Shown here one piece after another: positions 17,598 through 27,000 of a stretch of DNA of 64,000 nt. Below the pieces are notes generated by a model that had not been told where the DNA came from, made no database searches, and saw only the letters and a program-made list of their open reading frames with translations. The DNA comes from Candidatus Cloacimonadota bacterium (GTDB lineage: Bacteria; Cloacimonadota; Cloacimonadia; Cloacimonadales; Cloacimonadaceae). The stretch covers positions 41,835 through 105,834 of the forward strand of contig JAJBAV010000004.1 of the NCBI GenBank assembly GCA_020532085.1, in the 5' to 3' direction. How positions within the stretch are numbered: the stretch's first letter is position 1; each line of letters begins with the position of its first letter. Both the position numbers and the translations under genes were made by a program.

Positions 17598-19447
17598 ATG
17601 CGTAAACTGGGAGTTTTGCTGCTTTGCCTGCTGCCCCTGTTGCTGGCGGTGCAATCTGTAGGCCTCCACACGGTTCAGAAAGGGGACACGCTTTACAGCA
17701 TCAGCAAGGAACACGGCGTGACCGTGGAACAGATACGAATGCTTAACGATCTACCGGACAATGATATAAGGGTAGGACAGAAGTTGCTGATACACGAGCT
17801 CAGGGCAGGGGACGAAGAGGATGGCTTGGAGATTACGGAGTATCGAGAGGAAGAATCCTTCGGACCCCGCCGAACTGTCACCCCCGGGCAAGGCAACGCC
17901 ATCTGGAAAATCGAGTATCATGTGCCCTACGGGTATGAACTTGGCGAAACGGATTTCACTGCTCCGGTTTATATCAACGGTAAACTTGTCACCGACCAGA
18001 TCCGCAATCGGTTGGATTATTTCACCGCGGAGTATCTGTTCGAGGTACGGGAAGGCGATGTGGTGGAGTATCGGATCGCTGATCCCTGGGAAGCTAACTT
18101 GACTTTTGTGCTTCGCGACCATCACGACCGCGTGCTGGCCCAGCGCAACCCCTGTTCTTCCTTCGCGGGAACCTCTCCGGCACCGCAGGTGGTGAGGCTC
18201 AACCCTGGCGACCTGCCCGGCCCTGCCCATTACTCCCTTCCGGTAAACGGCGGCACCGCTCATCCCGTATCGGGCCGGCTGGAATGGCTTCAGCCCGCGG
18301 GTAAAGTGAACGGATACAGGGTCTGGTGGGGAAAAACCGGCCACCTGGACTCGTGGCCGACCAGACCCAGATGTTTTGGGCCCCACCGCAGCCGCAGGAA
18401 TACAATACCGGTTACGAATGGCGGATCGTGCCCTACAATGAATACGGCGAGGCAACTGACTGCCCCGTATGGCGTTACCGTACCGCCCTGTTCACGTTTG
18501 CAGCCGCAACTGCCAGCCTTGGCGGGATCGCGGATTTCGATGACGACGGCACTCCCGACTTCCTCAATGTCGATCTGGACCAGGATTCGGATGACGGCCT
18601 GTATCCGCTTACGCTGTTCCGTGGTTTCTCCGGAATCCAAACGCCCCTTGGGATGAGGTCGGACGGCTATCCGGACTCTGGACCCTGCTGGCTGGATTGC
18701 GACCGCGACGGCGACCTGGATATCGTGCTGCTATCATTTGAGGATGAGGAATTCAGCCATCGGGTGTTTCTCAACACCGGGGGAAAGTTCTCCTCCCAAC
18801 CGCTGCCGCGCAATCTTGGACCCCAACTGCCGCAAACCGAAACGGAGCGCAGGATATGGGCTTCCGAGCCTTCTTACGCCTACTTTCTGGACTCGTCCGG
18901 AGAGCCAGCGGCCTGGCTTGTGTTGGACGCCGACGGAGACGGAGACACGGACCTGCTGCCCAGCCCGCCAGCCTGGAAGCTCGATTTTATGCCGAAAACT
19001 GCCCCGAACCTGCCCGAGAATTATTCCCCGTATCCTTTGGAAATGGAGAACTCAGCCCTGACTGTGATGCTGCGCGACGGCAGCAGCTTCCCGCCAGCAA
19101 CCAATGATCTTCCCAGCTACGATCATTCCGGCCTTCTGGGCTATTACTGGTGCGATTTCGATCTGGACGGGGACGCCGACCTCCTGAAAACCCTCGAAAT
19201 GGGCAATTATGGCGTTGGCCTGGCAGAGATCTTCCGCAACGATTCCGGAAAACTCGTTCCCACCGGACAGGCCTTGAACGGATACCAGCCGGGCAAGCCT
19301 GAATCCGCTTTTTGGGTGGGGTCTTACCTGGATGAAGTCTGGTGGCACGACATCGATGCCGACGGCGACCCCGACCTGTTGGCCAGGCCTTATTCTGAAG
19401 GACCCAGCAACTTCAGGGTATATCTGAACCAGACCATACACAACTAA
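17598..19447 (+). pseudogene. LysM-FN3-VCBS repeat secreted protein, split by a frameshift near 18330
   Basis: From the ATG at 17598 (GGAG upstream) the first frame encodes a signal peptide, a LysM domain (HTVQKGDTLYSISKEHGVTV ... DIRVGQKLLI), a middle domain and the start of an FN3-like module (NGYRVWWGK). At the run GGGGAAAAA (18329-18337) the frame is lost; the second frame resumes with PPGLVADQTQMFWAP, TGYEWRIVPYNEYGEATDCPVW and then VCBS/FG-GAP-like repeats (DFDDDGTPDFLNVD, DCDRDGDLDIV, DADGDGDTDLL, DFDLDGDADLL, DADGDPDLLARP), ending at 19447. One restored base gives a single ~616-residue protein. LysM suggests peptidoglycan binding, and the Asp-rich repeats suggest calcium-bound propeller blades. 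The homopolymer location allows sequencing error or slippage. Confidence 0.8.
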
Positions 19448-19614
19448 TTACTGCAGACCCAGGTCCATGCATGGGCAAGATTTAGCGGAGTCATGCTCAA
19501 GCTGCCAGTTCGTGGCTTTCCTGCAAATCCCTGGCAACAGGTGCGCCCCCAAACTGATTCCTGCTGGCCTGGTTGTATCAATCCTGTCTGGAGGATTTGG
19601 CCGTACCCCTCCCT

Positions 19615-19712
19615 AAGCCGCCTCCCCTTCACATCCCCTTCACTTCCCGCTGACTTCCCAATGGTTCCATGGGAACTCTGGGGGAGGCGGGCAGGGGGCG
19701 GATAGGCTGGGA
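19615..19712. repeat. GC-rich imperfect palindromic element, copy A
   Basis: A left half rich in CCTCCCC/CTTCCC and a right half reading CTCTGGGGGAGGCGG then GGCGGATAGGCTGGGA form an imperfect palindrome. The right half resembles the inverted left half of the element at 50788-50886 (CTCTGGGGGA, GGCGGATGGGCTGGGG). It lies between two convergent gene ends and contains no gene. Confidence 0.5.
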
Positions 19713-19723
19713 GAAAGGGCGGA

Positions 19724-21331
19724 TCAGGTTTTTTTGCGGGTCTTGAGGATGCCGTTCGCGGCCAGTTTTCCTGTGAGGATGGACATGGGTACGCCAGCGG
19801 GGCTGTAGGCCCACTGGCCGGCCTGGTAAACATCCGGCAGGGGGGTGAAGACGGAACGGTCGGCGCGCTGGATCTGGTTGATCACGGGCAGATCCGGCGA
19901 AAATTCCCAGCCCACGATGGCTCCTTCGGAGCTGGCAATGCGGTTGTGGATGCTGAGCGGGGTAAAGGAAAAGCGGCCCAGCAGCTTGTCTTTCAGCATG
20001 GGATAGACCGAATCGGCCAGCACTTTGATCACCCGCTCCTCGATGGCGGCGACGAATTCCTCCAGCCAACCTGCCTCCTCCACCTTGTGGAACAGCTCGT
20101 ATTCAGCCAGGAAGCTTACAATGAGCCCGGTTTTGCCTGGCGGGGCGGTGCTTGGGTCCTTGAGGCCGGGGATGGAGATCTCGAAGGTGTTGAGGGCGAT
20201 GAAGCGGTCCAGCCAGGCCAGGATTTCAGCCTTGCCCAGCCGGTCGAAGTCGCGCAGCAAGTCCCGTAGTTCGCCGCGGTGCGTTTCGCCCAGGCCCCGG
20301 CGTGAGGGGGTGTGGAAAAAGTGGCCGTGGGCAACGCGGCCAAAACTTTCCAGGGGCGCGTCCACTTTCAGGAACAGCGTGAAGACCGATTCGCCCCCCC
20401 TGTGGCTCAGCATCTTTTCTTTCGCGGCGGAGAATCCCGCTTGCGCGGAGGGTTCCAGGCCTTGGATGTCAGCCAGCCGGTAGAGGGTTTTCAGATCGGC
20501 GGCCCAAATGAGGCTGGCATAGCGGTAGCTGAGTTCATGGCTGTCGGTGAGGGTTTTGGCTGCTGGCGCCACGCCGGTGACGGTGGTGTCCGTTCTGATC
20601 TCGCCGCCAAGCGCCAGGATCTTGTCGCGCAGGGCCTCCGCCAGCCTGCCCACGCCGCCTTTGGGGTAAAAGTAGTCCAGATAGAGCGAAAAATAGCTCA
20701 GGGCAAAGAAGGTGGGCGTGCCCTTGAAAAAGTGCTGAGAGATGATGTCGCGGAGGGCGGGATCGCTCACGCTGGCGTTCAGATGGTCCTCCACAGGATA
20801 GCCCATGCGGTTGATCCTGCCGATGGTGAGCAGAAAGCGGGGCAGCCAGGGCAGCAGCTTTTTGAAGATGAATTTTCTGTCGCGCCGGAGGTCCTTGAAC
20901 ACGGGATTTTCCACTCCGTAGAGCACGTCCATGTACTTCATGATCTGCCCGATGGTGCGCAGCAGCGTGTCTATCTCGGCCGCGCTGGCGGGATAGAGCT
21001 TTTTCAAAAAATCGCTGTAGCGGGGCAGGCTGTCCGGTCCGTCGAGATGCAGCACCTGGTCCTCGATGCCCAGCGAGACGGGGCTGGACACGACCTCGAG
21101 GCGGATGTTCAGGTCCTCCAGCATGGGCAGGATGATCCCCGCGCTTTCCAGGGCCCGCACGCCGGCGTCGAACAGGAAGCCGTCGCTGGTAAAAGAGTTC
21201 ACCAGTCCGCCCAGTTCGCTGTTCTTTTCCAGCAGCAGCACTTTTTGCCCGGCGCGGGCCAGATAGGCGGTGGCGGTGAGTCCGGCCATGCCTCCGCCCA
21301 CCACGATGGTGTCGTAGCTGTTCTCAGTCAT
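19724..21331 (-). CDS. FAD-dependent oxidoreductase of the phytoene desaturase/CrtISO type
   Basis: The 535-residue protein opens with the dinucleotide-binding fold TIVVGGGMAGLTATAYLARA ending in the acidic residue of LLLEKN, then GLVNSF and FDAGVRALES. The C-terminus has PDVYQAGQWAYSPAGVPMSI, the FAD-contacting end seen in phytoene desaturases, carotene isomerases and related retinol saturase-type enzymes. No other carotenoid gene is nearby, so a different hydrophobic substrate is likely. It is the last gene of a minus-strand trio with the SDR and the NTF2-like protein, 37 bp downstream of the SDR. Its ribosome site is weak. Substrate cannot be named from sequence. Confidence 0.85.
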   Translation of the reverse strand: MTENSYDTIVVGGGMAGLTATAYLARAGQKVLLLEKNSELGGLVNSFTSDGFLFDAGVRALESAGIILPMLEDLNIRLEVVSSPVSLGIEDQVLHLDGPDSLPRYSDFLKKLYPASAAEIDTLLRTIGQIMKYMDVLYGVENPVFKDLRRDRKFIFKKLLPWLPRFLLTIGRINRMGYPVEDHLNASVSDPALRDIISQHFFKGTPTFFALSYFSLYLDYFYPKGGVGRLAEALRDKILALGGEIRTDTTVTGVAPAAKTLTDSHELSYRYASLIWAADLKTLYRLADIQGLEPSAQAGFSAAKEKMLSHRGGESVFTLFLKVDAPLESFGRVAHGHFFHTPSRRGLGETHRGELRDLLRDFDRLGKAEILAWLDRFIALNTFEISIPGLKDPSTAPPGKTGLIVSFLAEYELFHKVEEAGWLEEFVAAIEERVIKVLADSVYPMLKDKLLGRFSFTPLSIHNRIASSEGAIVGWEFSPDLPVINQIQRADRSVFTPLPDVYQAGQWAYSPAGVPMSILTGKLAANGILKTRKKT

Positions 21332-21368
21332 GTTTCAATTCCCGAAAATATAATTGCTCAAAAGCGGC

Positions 21369-22322
21369 TTACTCCTTGATCCCGCTCAGGCGCAGCGATT
21401 CCGCCCACAATTGGCGGGCCGCTTCGCGGTCCAGGGCCGGCGGCGCGGGCACTTCCGCGGTGGTCAGGTTGAAAAATTTCCCGCTCACCCCCTCCAGGTC
21501 CCGGGTCACGCCCAAGGTGTAAAGCGCTTCCGCCGATACTTCGGCCGATTTCAGGGTCTTATCGAAAAAATTCCGCTTGAACCAACGGTAGAAGGCCCCG
21601 TTTTCCTGGCCCGTATCGCTTTTCACCGCCCCCGGATGCATGGTGTTGATGGTTACGCCGGTGCCTTGGAAGCGTTCCGCGAAAACCAGCATGGCCAGCA
21701 TTTGGGCCAGTTTGGCAGCGCCGTAGCTTTTGAGGCCGGTGTAGCGGCGGCGGGACCAGTTCAGATCGTCCAGCCTGAGTCCCCAGGCGGCGAAACGGTG
21801 ACCCTCTGAACCCACCAAAATGATCCGCGCGCGGGCTTGCGCCCTCAGCTTATCCTGTAAAACATGGTTGATGATGAAGGGAGCCAGATGATGCACCACC
21901 AGCACCTTGTCCAGGCCCTCGGCGGTAAGTTCCCTGTGGGTGAGATAGACACCCGCGTTGTGGATCAGCAGGTCGATGGGAGTTTCCAGCCGCGCCAGTT
22001 CGCCGGCCACGCGAAAGATGTCCGGCAGCACGCTCAGGTCGGCTATCCGGTGGTCACAGCGCACGCCGAACTCACCTTCGATCTCGCGGCGCAGGTCTTC
22101 GGACTTGGCGGCGTTCCTGTTCACGCAGAGGAGGTTGGCCCCCCGGGAGGCGAATTTGCGGGCGGTGACCCGGCCAATCCCGGAAGTGGCGCCAGTGATT
22201 ACCACCAGCTTGCCCGCGCAGTCATCCGGACACAGCCGGGGCGCTTTGCCGTTGTTCCTGATCATGGCCAGGATATTCGACCACTTGTACTCGCGGATGT
22301 ATTGCCTGGTTTTATTCGTCAC
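21369..22322 (-). CDS. Short-chain dehydrogenase/reductase
   Basis: The 317-residue product is a classical SDR: cofactor motif TGATSGIG, then NAG in LLIHNAGVYL, catalytic Ser in ILVGSEGH, and the YxxxK pair in SYGAAKLA. Order and spacing match retinol-dehydrogenase-like or protochlorophyllide-reductase-like SDRs. The annotated start is a GTG at 22322 with a weak ribosome site, 8 bp after the upstream stop; an ATG at 22265 is possible, but it would cut into N-terminal sequence before the Rossmann fold. It probably oxidises or reduces a hydroxyl/carbonyl with NAD(P) in the same pathway as the neighbouring FAD enzyme. Confidence 0.88.
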   Translation of the reverse strand: MTNKTRQYIREYKWSNILAMIRNNGKAPRLCPDDCAGKLVVITGATSGIGRVTARKFASRGANLLCVNRNAAKSEDLRREIEGEFGVRCDHRIADLSVLPDIFRVAGELARLETPIDLLIHNAGVYLTHRELTAEGLDKVLVVHHLAPFIINHVLQDKLRAQARARIILVGSEGHRFAAWGLRLDDLNWSRRRYTGLKSYGAAKLAQMLAMLVFAERFQGTGVTINTMHPGAVKSDTGQENGAFYRWFKRNFFDKTLKSAEVSAEALYTLGVTRDLEGVSGKFFNLTTAEVPAPPALDREAARQLWAESLRLSGIKE

Positions 22323-22330
22323 AGTTCCGC

Positions 22331-22798
22331 TCAGCCGAATTTCTTCGCCACAAAGCGGCGGTACATCTTGTTGAAACGGGGGATGTTGTTGAAAATATCA
22401 CCCCAGAGATCGTAATAATCGCGCTGTTCCCTGATCAGCCCGTCCTCGCTGAGCACCAGTTTGGTGGTCCCGTAAATGGGCGTGTTGGGATATTTTTTGA
22501 ACATCATGGTCATGATCCAGTCGAACATGATCACGTTGTCGTTCTGGGCCGTGGCCAGGATCTCCATCTTGAGCTGTTTGGTGCGCTTGGTGAGCCGGTT
22601 GCACATGGCGATGAAGTTGTCTATGCCTTCCAGGCGCTGGATGGTATCCTGAAACACGATGTCCCGGTGGTAGTAAGGAAAGATGTGCGACCAATCCGGC
22701 CTGCCTTCGCGGTTGTAGGTCTTGCTCCACAACTCCCGGATGGTATCCTTGTCCAGCACCAGCCTTTCCTGTCCGTCAACCTTTGTTGGTGTGTCCAT
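22331..22798 (-). CDS. NTF2/SnoaL-like fold protein
   Basis: The ATG at 22798 (AAGGGAT upstream) gives 155 residues. The pattern LWSKTYNREGRPDWSHIFPY, HRDIVFQDTIQRLEGID and the tail QRDYYDLWGDIF ... FNKMYRRFV fits the cone-shaped NTF2-like fold used by ketosteroid isomerases and small binding proteins. It is the first gene of the trio with SDR and FAD oxidoreductase, suggesting it binds or isomerises the same small hydrophobic compound. An upstream start at 22852 lacks a ribosome site and codes for unlikely basic residues. Catalytic residues cannot be confirmed by eye. Confidence 0.75.
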   Translation of the reverse strand: MDTPTKVDGQERLVLDKDTIRELWSKTYNREGRPDWSHIFPYYHRDIVFQDTIQRLEGIDNFIAMCNRLTKRTKQLKMEILATAQNDNVIMFDWIMTMMFKKYPNTPIYGTTKLVLSEDGLIREQRDYYDLWGDIFNNIPRFNKMYRRFVAKKFG

Positions 22799-22936
22799 GT
22801 TATCCCTTTTAGTTTTCGATCGTTCCCTGCCGCCAGTGAAAAAAAAGTCCACCGGGAGTCAAGAAAAAAATCGGCGGGAAAGCCAGCCCGGCCCGCCAAG
22901 GCCGCTGCCGCTGGCCGGATTTGCCAAAACCCGGCC

Positions 22937-22964
22937 TTGCCAGAGCTTCAAAACGCAATATGCT
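22937..22964 (+). promoter_or_regulatory. Candidate promoter for the GNAT gene
   Basis: TTGCCA (22937-22942), a 16-bp spacer and TATGCT (22959-22964) precede the ATG at 23005, which has AGGGAGG upstream. Confidence 0.4.
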
Positions 22965-23004
22965 ATCCTAAGAAATCTGAAATGGTTACGCCCAGGGAGG
23001 TTAC

Positions 23005-23766
23005 ATGCCACTGCCCTTTAACATGAACCGCATGCTGGACACTGAGTTGCACTTTCCCCAGCGCTTCACCACCATGACCCCCAAAAACTACGGACTGGTC
23101 TTCTGGAACGAGGGCAACAAGGCCTCGCACGACAGCAACCACGCCGTGATCACCGATCACCTGGGGGCGGAAGCCTCGCTGCGGGATATCGAGTTCTTTT
23201 ACAAAACCAAGGGCATCGTGCCCCGCGTCTATCAATCCTACAAGGCCAACGAACTGGAGAAGCTGCGCCCCGCCCTCGAACACCACAACTTCAAGATCGC
23301 CACCAAGCAGGGCGCGTTCTTTCTGCACGACCGGGACAGCCAGCTGGGCATCTCCGGCGATCTGCGCATCGAACGCCTCAAAAGCCTGAGCATCGACGTG
23401 ATGGAAACCATCGCCATCGAATTTGGCGGAGATTGGACCATCAAGGTGGTGGAACGCCACCTGCTGCATCCCTCCTACCATCTTTTGGGCGGGTTCGTGG
23501 GCCAGGAACTGGCCTCGCTGGCCTCGGTGAGCGTGTTCGCCGGCTACAGCCGCGTGGACGACGTTTACACCCGCGACAAATTCCGCGGCCGCGGCTTCGG
23601 CGGCAGCATGATCCACTACCTGATCAATTACCACAAACAACTCCACGAAAACCACCTCTACCTCTATTCGGCGGATCCCGCCGCCATACGCATCTACGAA
23701 AAAGGCGGCTTCTCCCGCCAGCCTCAGAACTTTGAGTTCTGGACCGCCTGGAAAGAAGTTAGCTGA
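23005..23766 (+). CDS. GNAT-family N-acetyltransferase
   Basis: The 253-residue protein ends with a GNAT core: VDDVYTRDKFRGRGFGGSMI is the acetyl-CoA pyrophosphate-binding motif A (R/Q-x-x-G-x-G/A), followed by a helix and LYLYSADPAAIRIYEKGGF, the motif B region. The N-terminal ~140 residues have only weak GNAT character and may form a second, degenerate GNAT half. Substrate is unknown. It is a single-gene unit between the divergent oxidoreductase cassette and the protease gene, with a candidate promoter at 22937 and a hairpin after the stop. Confidence 0.82.
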   Translation: MPLPFNMNRMLDTELHFPQRFTTMTPKNYGLVFWNEGNKASHDSNHAVITDHLGAEASLRDIEFFYKTKGIVPRVYQSYKANELEKLRPALEHHNFKIATKQGAFFLHDRDSQLGISGDLRIERLKSLSIDVMETIAIEFGGDWTIKVVERHLLHPSYHLLGGFVGQELASLASVSVFAGYSRVDDVYTRDKFRGRGFGGSMIHYLINYHKQLHENHLYLYSADPAAIRIYEKGGFSRQPQNFEFWTAWKEVS

Positions 23767-23787
23767 GCACTTTCCGGCTGTTACAAA

Positions 23788-23817
23788 GAACGCAAACATT
23801 GCGTTCCAGGGTGTTTT
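23788..23817 (+). terminator. Possible terminator after the GNAT gene
   Basis: GAACGCAA (23788-23795) and TTGCGTTC (23799-23806) form an 8-bp stem with a 3-nt loop, followed after a short gap by a run of five T. The gap makes it weaker than a standard terminator. Confidence 0.4.
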
Positions 23818-23897
23818 TATCTTTCCGCGGCAAGTCGGATATAAGTTTAACTGAAGATTAATTTTATTAAACATTAAAATTGAGGCGCACATTTCTC

Positions 23898-23927
23898 TTG
23901 ACAGCTTATACCCCTATTAAGTATGAT
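23898..23927 (+). promoter_or_regulatory. Sigma70-type promoter for the secreted protease
   Basis: TTGACA (23898-23903), an 18-bp spacer and TATGAT (23922-23927, 5 of 6) give a strong promoter, with a ~70-nt leader before the ATG at 24003, preceded by AAGGAG. Confidence 0.6.
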
Positions 23928-24002
23928 GACTTTGAGCGTTATTGTAGCTTTTTACAAACTTTGGGGAACACTCCACCGGGCTGTGGGCTGAAGGAGAAAA
24001 CG

Positions 24003-27000
24003 ATGAAAGCGTCAAGCTTGATGGCAGCACTTATAATTTTACTGTTTGTGAGTTCCTTTCTGCCGGCCGTGGCCTTCCCGGAAACCGAAGCCGGATCAGA
24101 TACTGGCTACGCTCCCGACCTCGTCAAGATCAAACTCAGCTCCGCCGCCTATGAAAGGGCAGGCTTGCCGGAAGGCCTCTACGCGGAGGCTGCGGATTTC
24201 GGCATTGAGGAACTGGACCGGCTGCTGCTGCAGACCGGAGGCCAAAAGGTCATCCGCGCGCATCGCCGGGTGAAAGACACTGCCTGGGAGGAGCGAACCG
24301 GCTTCGACCGCTGGTTCCTGGTCAAGCTGGATGGCAGGATGGCGGTGGAGGAAGCCGTGAACGCTTTCAAATCCAGCGCCTGGATCGAATTCGCCCAGCC
24401 AGAGTATGAGATCCGGTCAGCTGTGGCACCTAATGACCCATTTTACAGCGACAACTGGGGCCACAATAACACCGCGCAACTCCCAGCCTGGTTTCCAGCT
24501 GGCGATCCAGCTGGAGGTCACACCGGAGCAACTGTGGGCACCGTTGGCTTCGATTCTGACGCCCAACTGGCCTGGGACCGCAGCCAATTCTGGGGATCCA
24601 GTTCTATCGTGATCGCCATCATCGATACCGGAGCGGATACTTCTCATCCAGACCTGCGTTTGGTGGCTGGCTACGATTACGGAGACGGCGACAGCAACGT
24701 GAACACCACCAACGCCCACGGCACCAACTGCGCCGGCATTGCTGCGGCCAGGGCCAACAACAGCCTGGGCGTGGCAGGCATTGCCGGAGGCTGCAGCATC
24801 ATGCCGCTGAAAATCCTGGATTCAGCCGGGCATCAGTATTTCACCTATACCGACAACGCGCTGACCCACGCCGCTGACAACGGAGTGGAGATCATCAGCA
24901 TGAGCTTTTCCGCCATTCCCCTGGGTACAGACGAGGGCGACATTCCCGCCACCGACGCCGCCCTGGAATACGCCTACGACCACGGCTGCGTGATGTTTGC
25001 CTCCACCGCCAACGACAACACCTCCACCATCGGCTATCCCTCCAACCACAACAAAGTGATCAGCGTGGGCGCTGCTGCTCCCAACGGAGCACGGAAAAGC
25101 TACACTTCCGTGGATGGCGAATATTGGTGGGGATCAAACTACGGCGTCAACACCCAGGACGACCCCAAAGCGGTGGACCTGATGGCACCCACGATCCTGC
25201 CTTCAACCGATCTGATGGGCACTGCGGGATACAATACCTCTGCCAGCCCAGGGGGCGATTACTACATGTGGTTCAACGGCACTTCCTGCTCCTGCCCCTA
25301 CGCGGCTGGTGTGGCAGCTTTGCTGCTGTCCAAAACACCCACCCTCACCCAGACCCAGGTGAAGAACATCCTCTCTAAAACCGCCACCGACATGACAGTG
25401 GGAACCAGCGCGGGCTGGGACCGCTACACCGGCTACGGCCTGGTGAACGCGGACCGGGCGCTAGTGAACGTTTGGGACGGCAGCAGCAGCAACGCCTGGA
25501 ACCTTGCCTCGAACTGGAGTTTGGACATGGTGCCCATCAGCACCCAAGACGTGCTGATCCCCAACTATCTGATTCGCTATCCCACAGTTTCCGTAAATCC
25601 GCAGCCCTGCGCCAGCGTAGTGGTGGAAACCGCGGCCAGCATTACCATCACCACCGGCTACCTGACCGCGTTTGGCGACTACACCACCTCCGGTTCGTTG
25701 GTGATGAACAACTCCACCGGCCACCTCTACGTGCTGGGGCAGCTTAGCTTTGAGAGCGGAGCGACCGCCTCCATAACCGCAGATGTGGACATCCATGTGG
25801 TGGATGATGTTTTCTTCCAGACAGGAAGCAACGTAATCATGAGCAACGGCAACCTCATCTTGTACGGAAACAAGTCGTCAGTCATCCGTGCCTACACCGC
25901 GGCAACGGTCTACAATCTTTTGTCAGACAAGGATTCCGGCTATTCTTCGGCCATCAGCCTGCTTTCCACGGCACCCATCACGATCAGCGGCAACCTCTAT
26001 GTTTACGGGGGCAGCACCCTGAACCACTCTTACAGCGGCACCACCATCCTGAAAGGCGGCATGTGGGTATATGATAACGCCACCTGTGCCTTCAATTCCG
26101 GCACCCTCAGTTTGGAAGGCACCGGCACCAGTTACCTGCGCTTCTACCAATACGGGATCGGCAACCATCTGAAAAACCTGGCCATCAACAAAAGCACCGG
26201 CTACAGCGTGGTCCTCTATGATACCCTGGAAGTGGCCGGCAATGTGACCATCAACAGCGGCACCTTCAATCCTGGAACCTGGCCGGTATTCGTGGGCGGG
26301 AACTGGGACAACAACGCCGGCCCTGCGTATTTCACAGAGGGCTCCGGCACGGTGATTTTCAACGGAACCGGAAACCAGTACGTTTACACAGAGACTTTCA
26401 ACGTCCTGAAACTGGATAAATCCACGGGGTCGATGTACATCACGACAGGCAACACCGTGGGATGCAACAGCTATGATTGGGACGCCGGGGCCTATGTGGT
26501 CAACGGTGGTACCTTCAACGTCCTGGACTTGGCCGACAGCGGCATCTTCGGCACCATCACCATCAGCTCCGGAACGGTGAATTACCTCCAGGACTCATCC
26601 CAGTATGTGGACATGCGCTGCACCCTCAACCTGAGCGGGGGGACATTCAACATCAACGGCGGCAACAGCACATCCTGGTGGGGCTTTGTGAATCCCTTCA
26701 CGCTGAACATGAGCAACGGCACCCTGTATTTCTACCAGCCGATCTATATCCCCTCCTCCCACACAACAGTGGAGAATATCACCGGCGGCATCATCCGCAC
26801 CTGCGGTTCTTTCAGCTGCCAGAGGGGTGATTTCACCCCCTCCGGTGGCACCCTGGAAATGTATGACTCCCTGGACATGAGCATCTCGATGGCAACAGGC
26901 AGCAACCTCTACAACCTGAACATCAACAAGAATCCCGCGAAGTCAGAGGCTCCAGACCATAGCGGCTTTGTGCAGAGGGAACGCGACGGCACCCCGCTGC

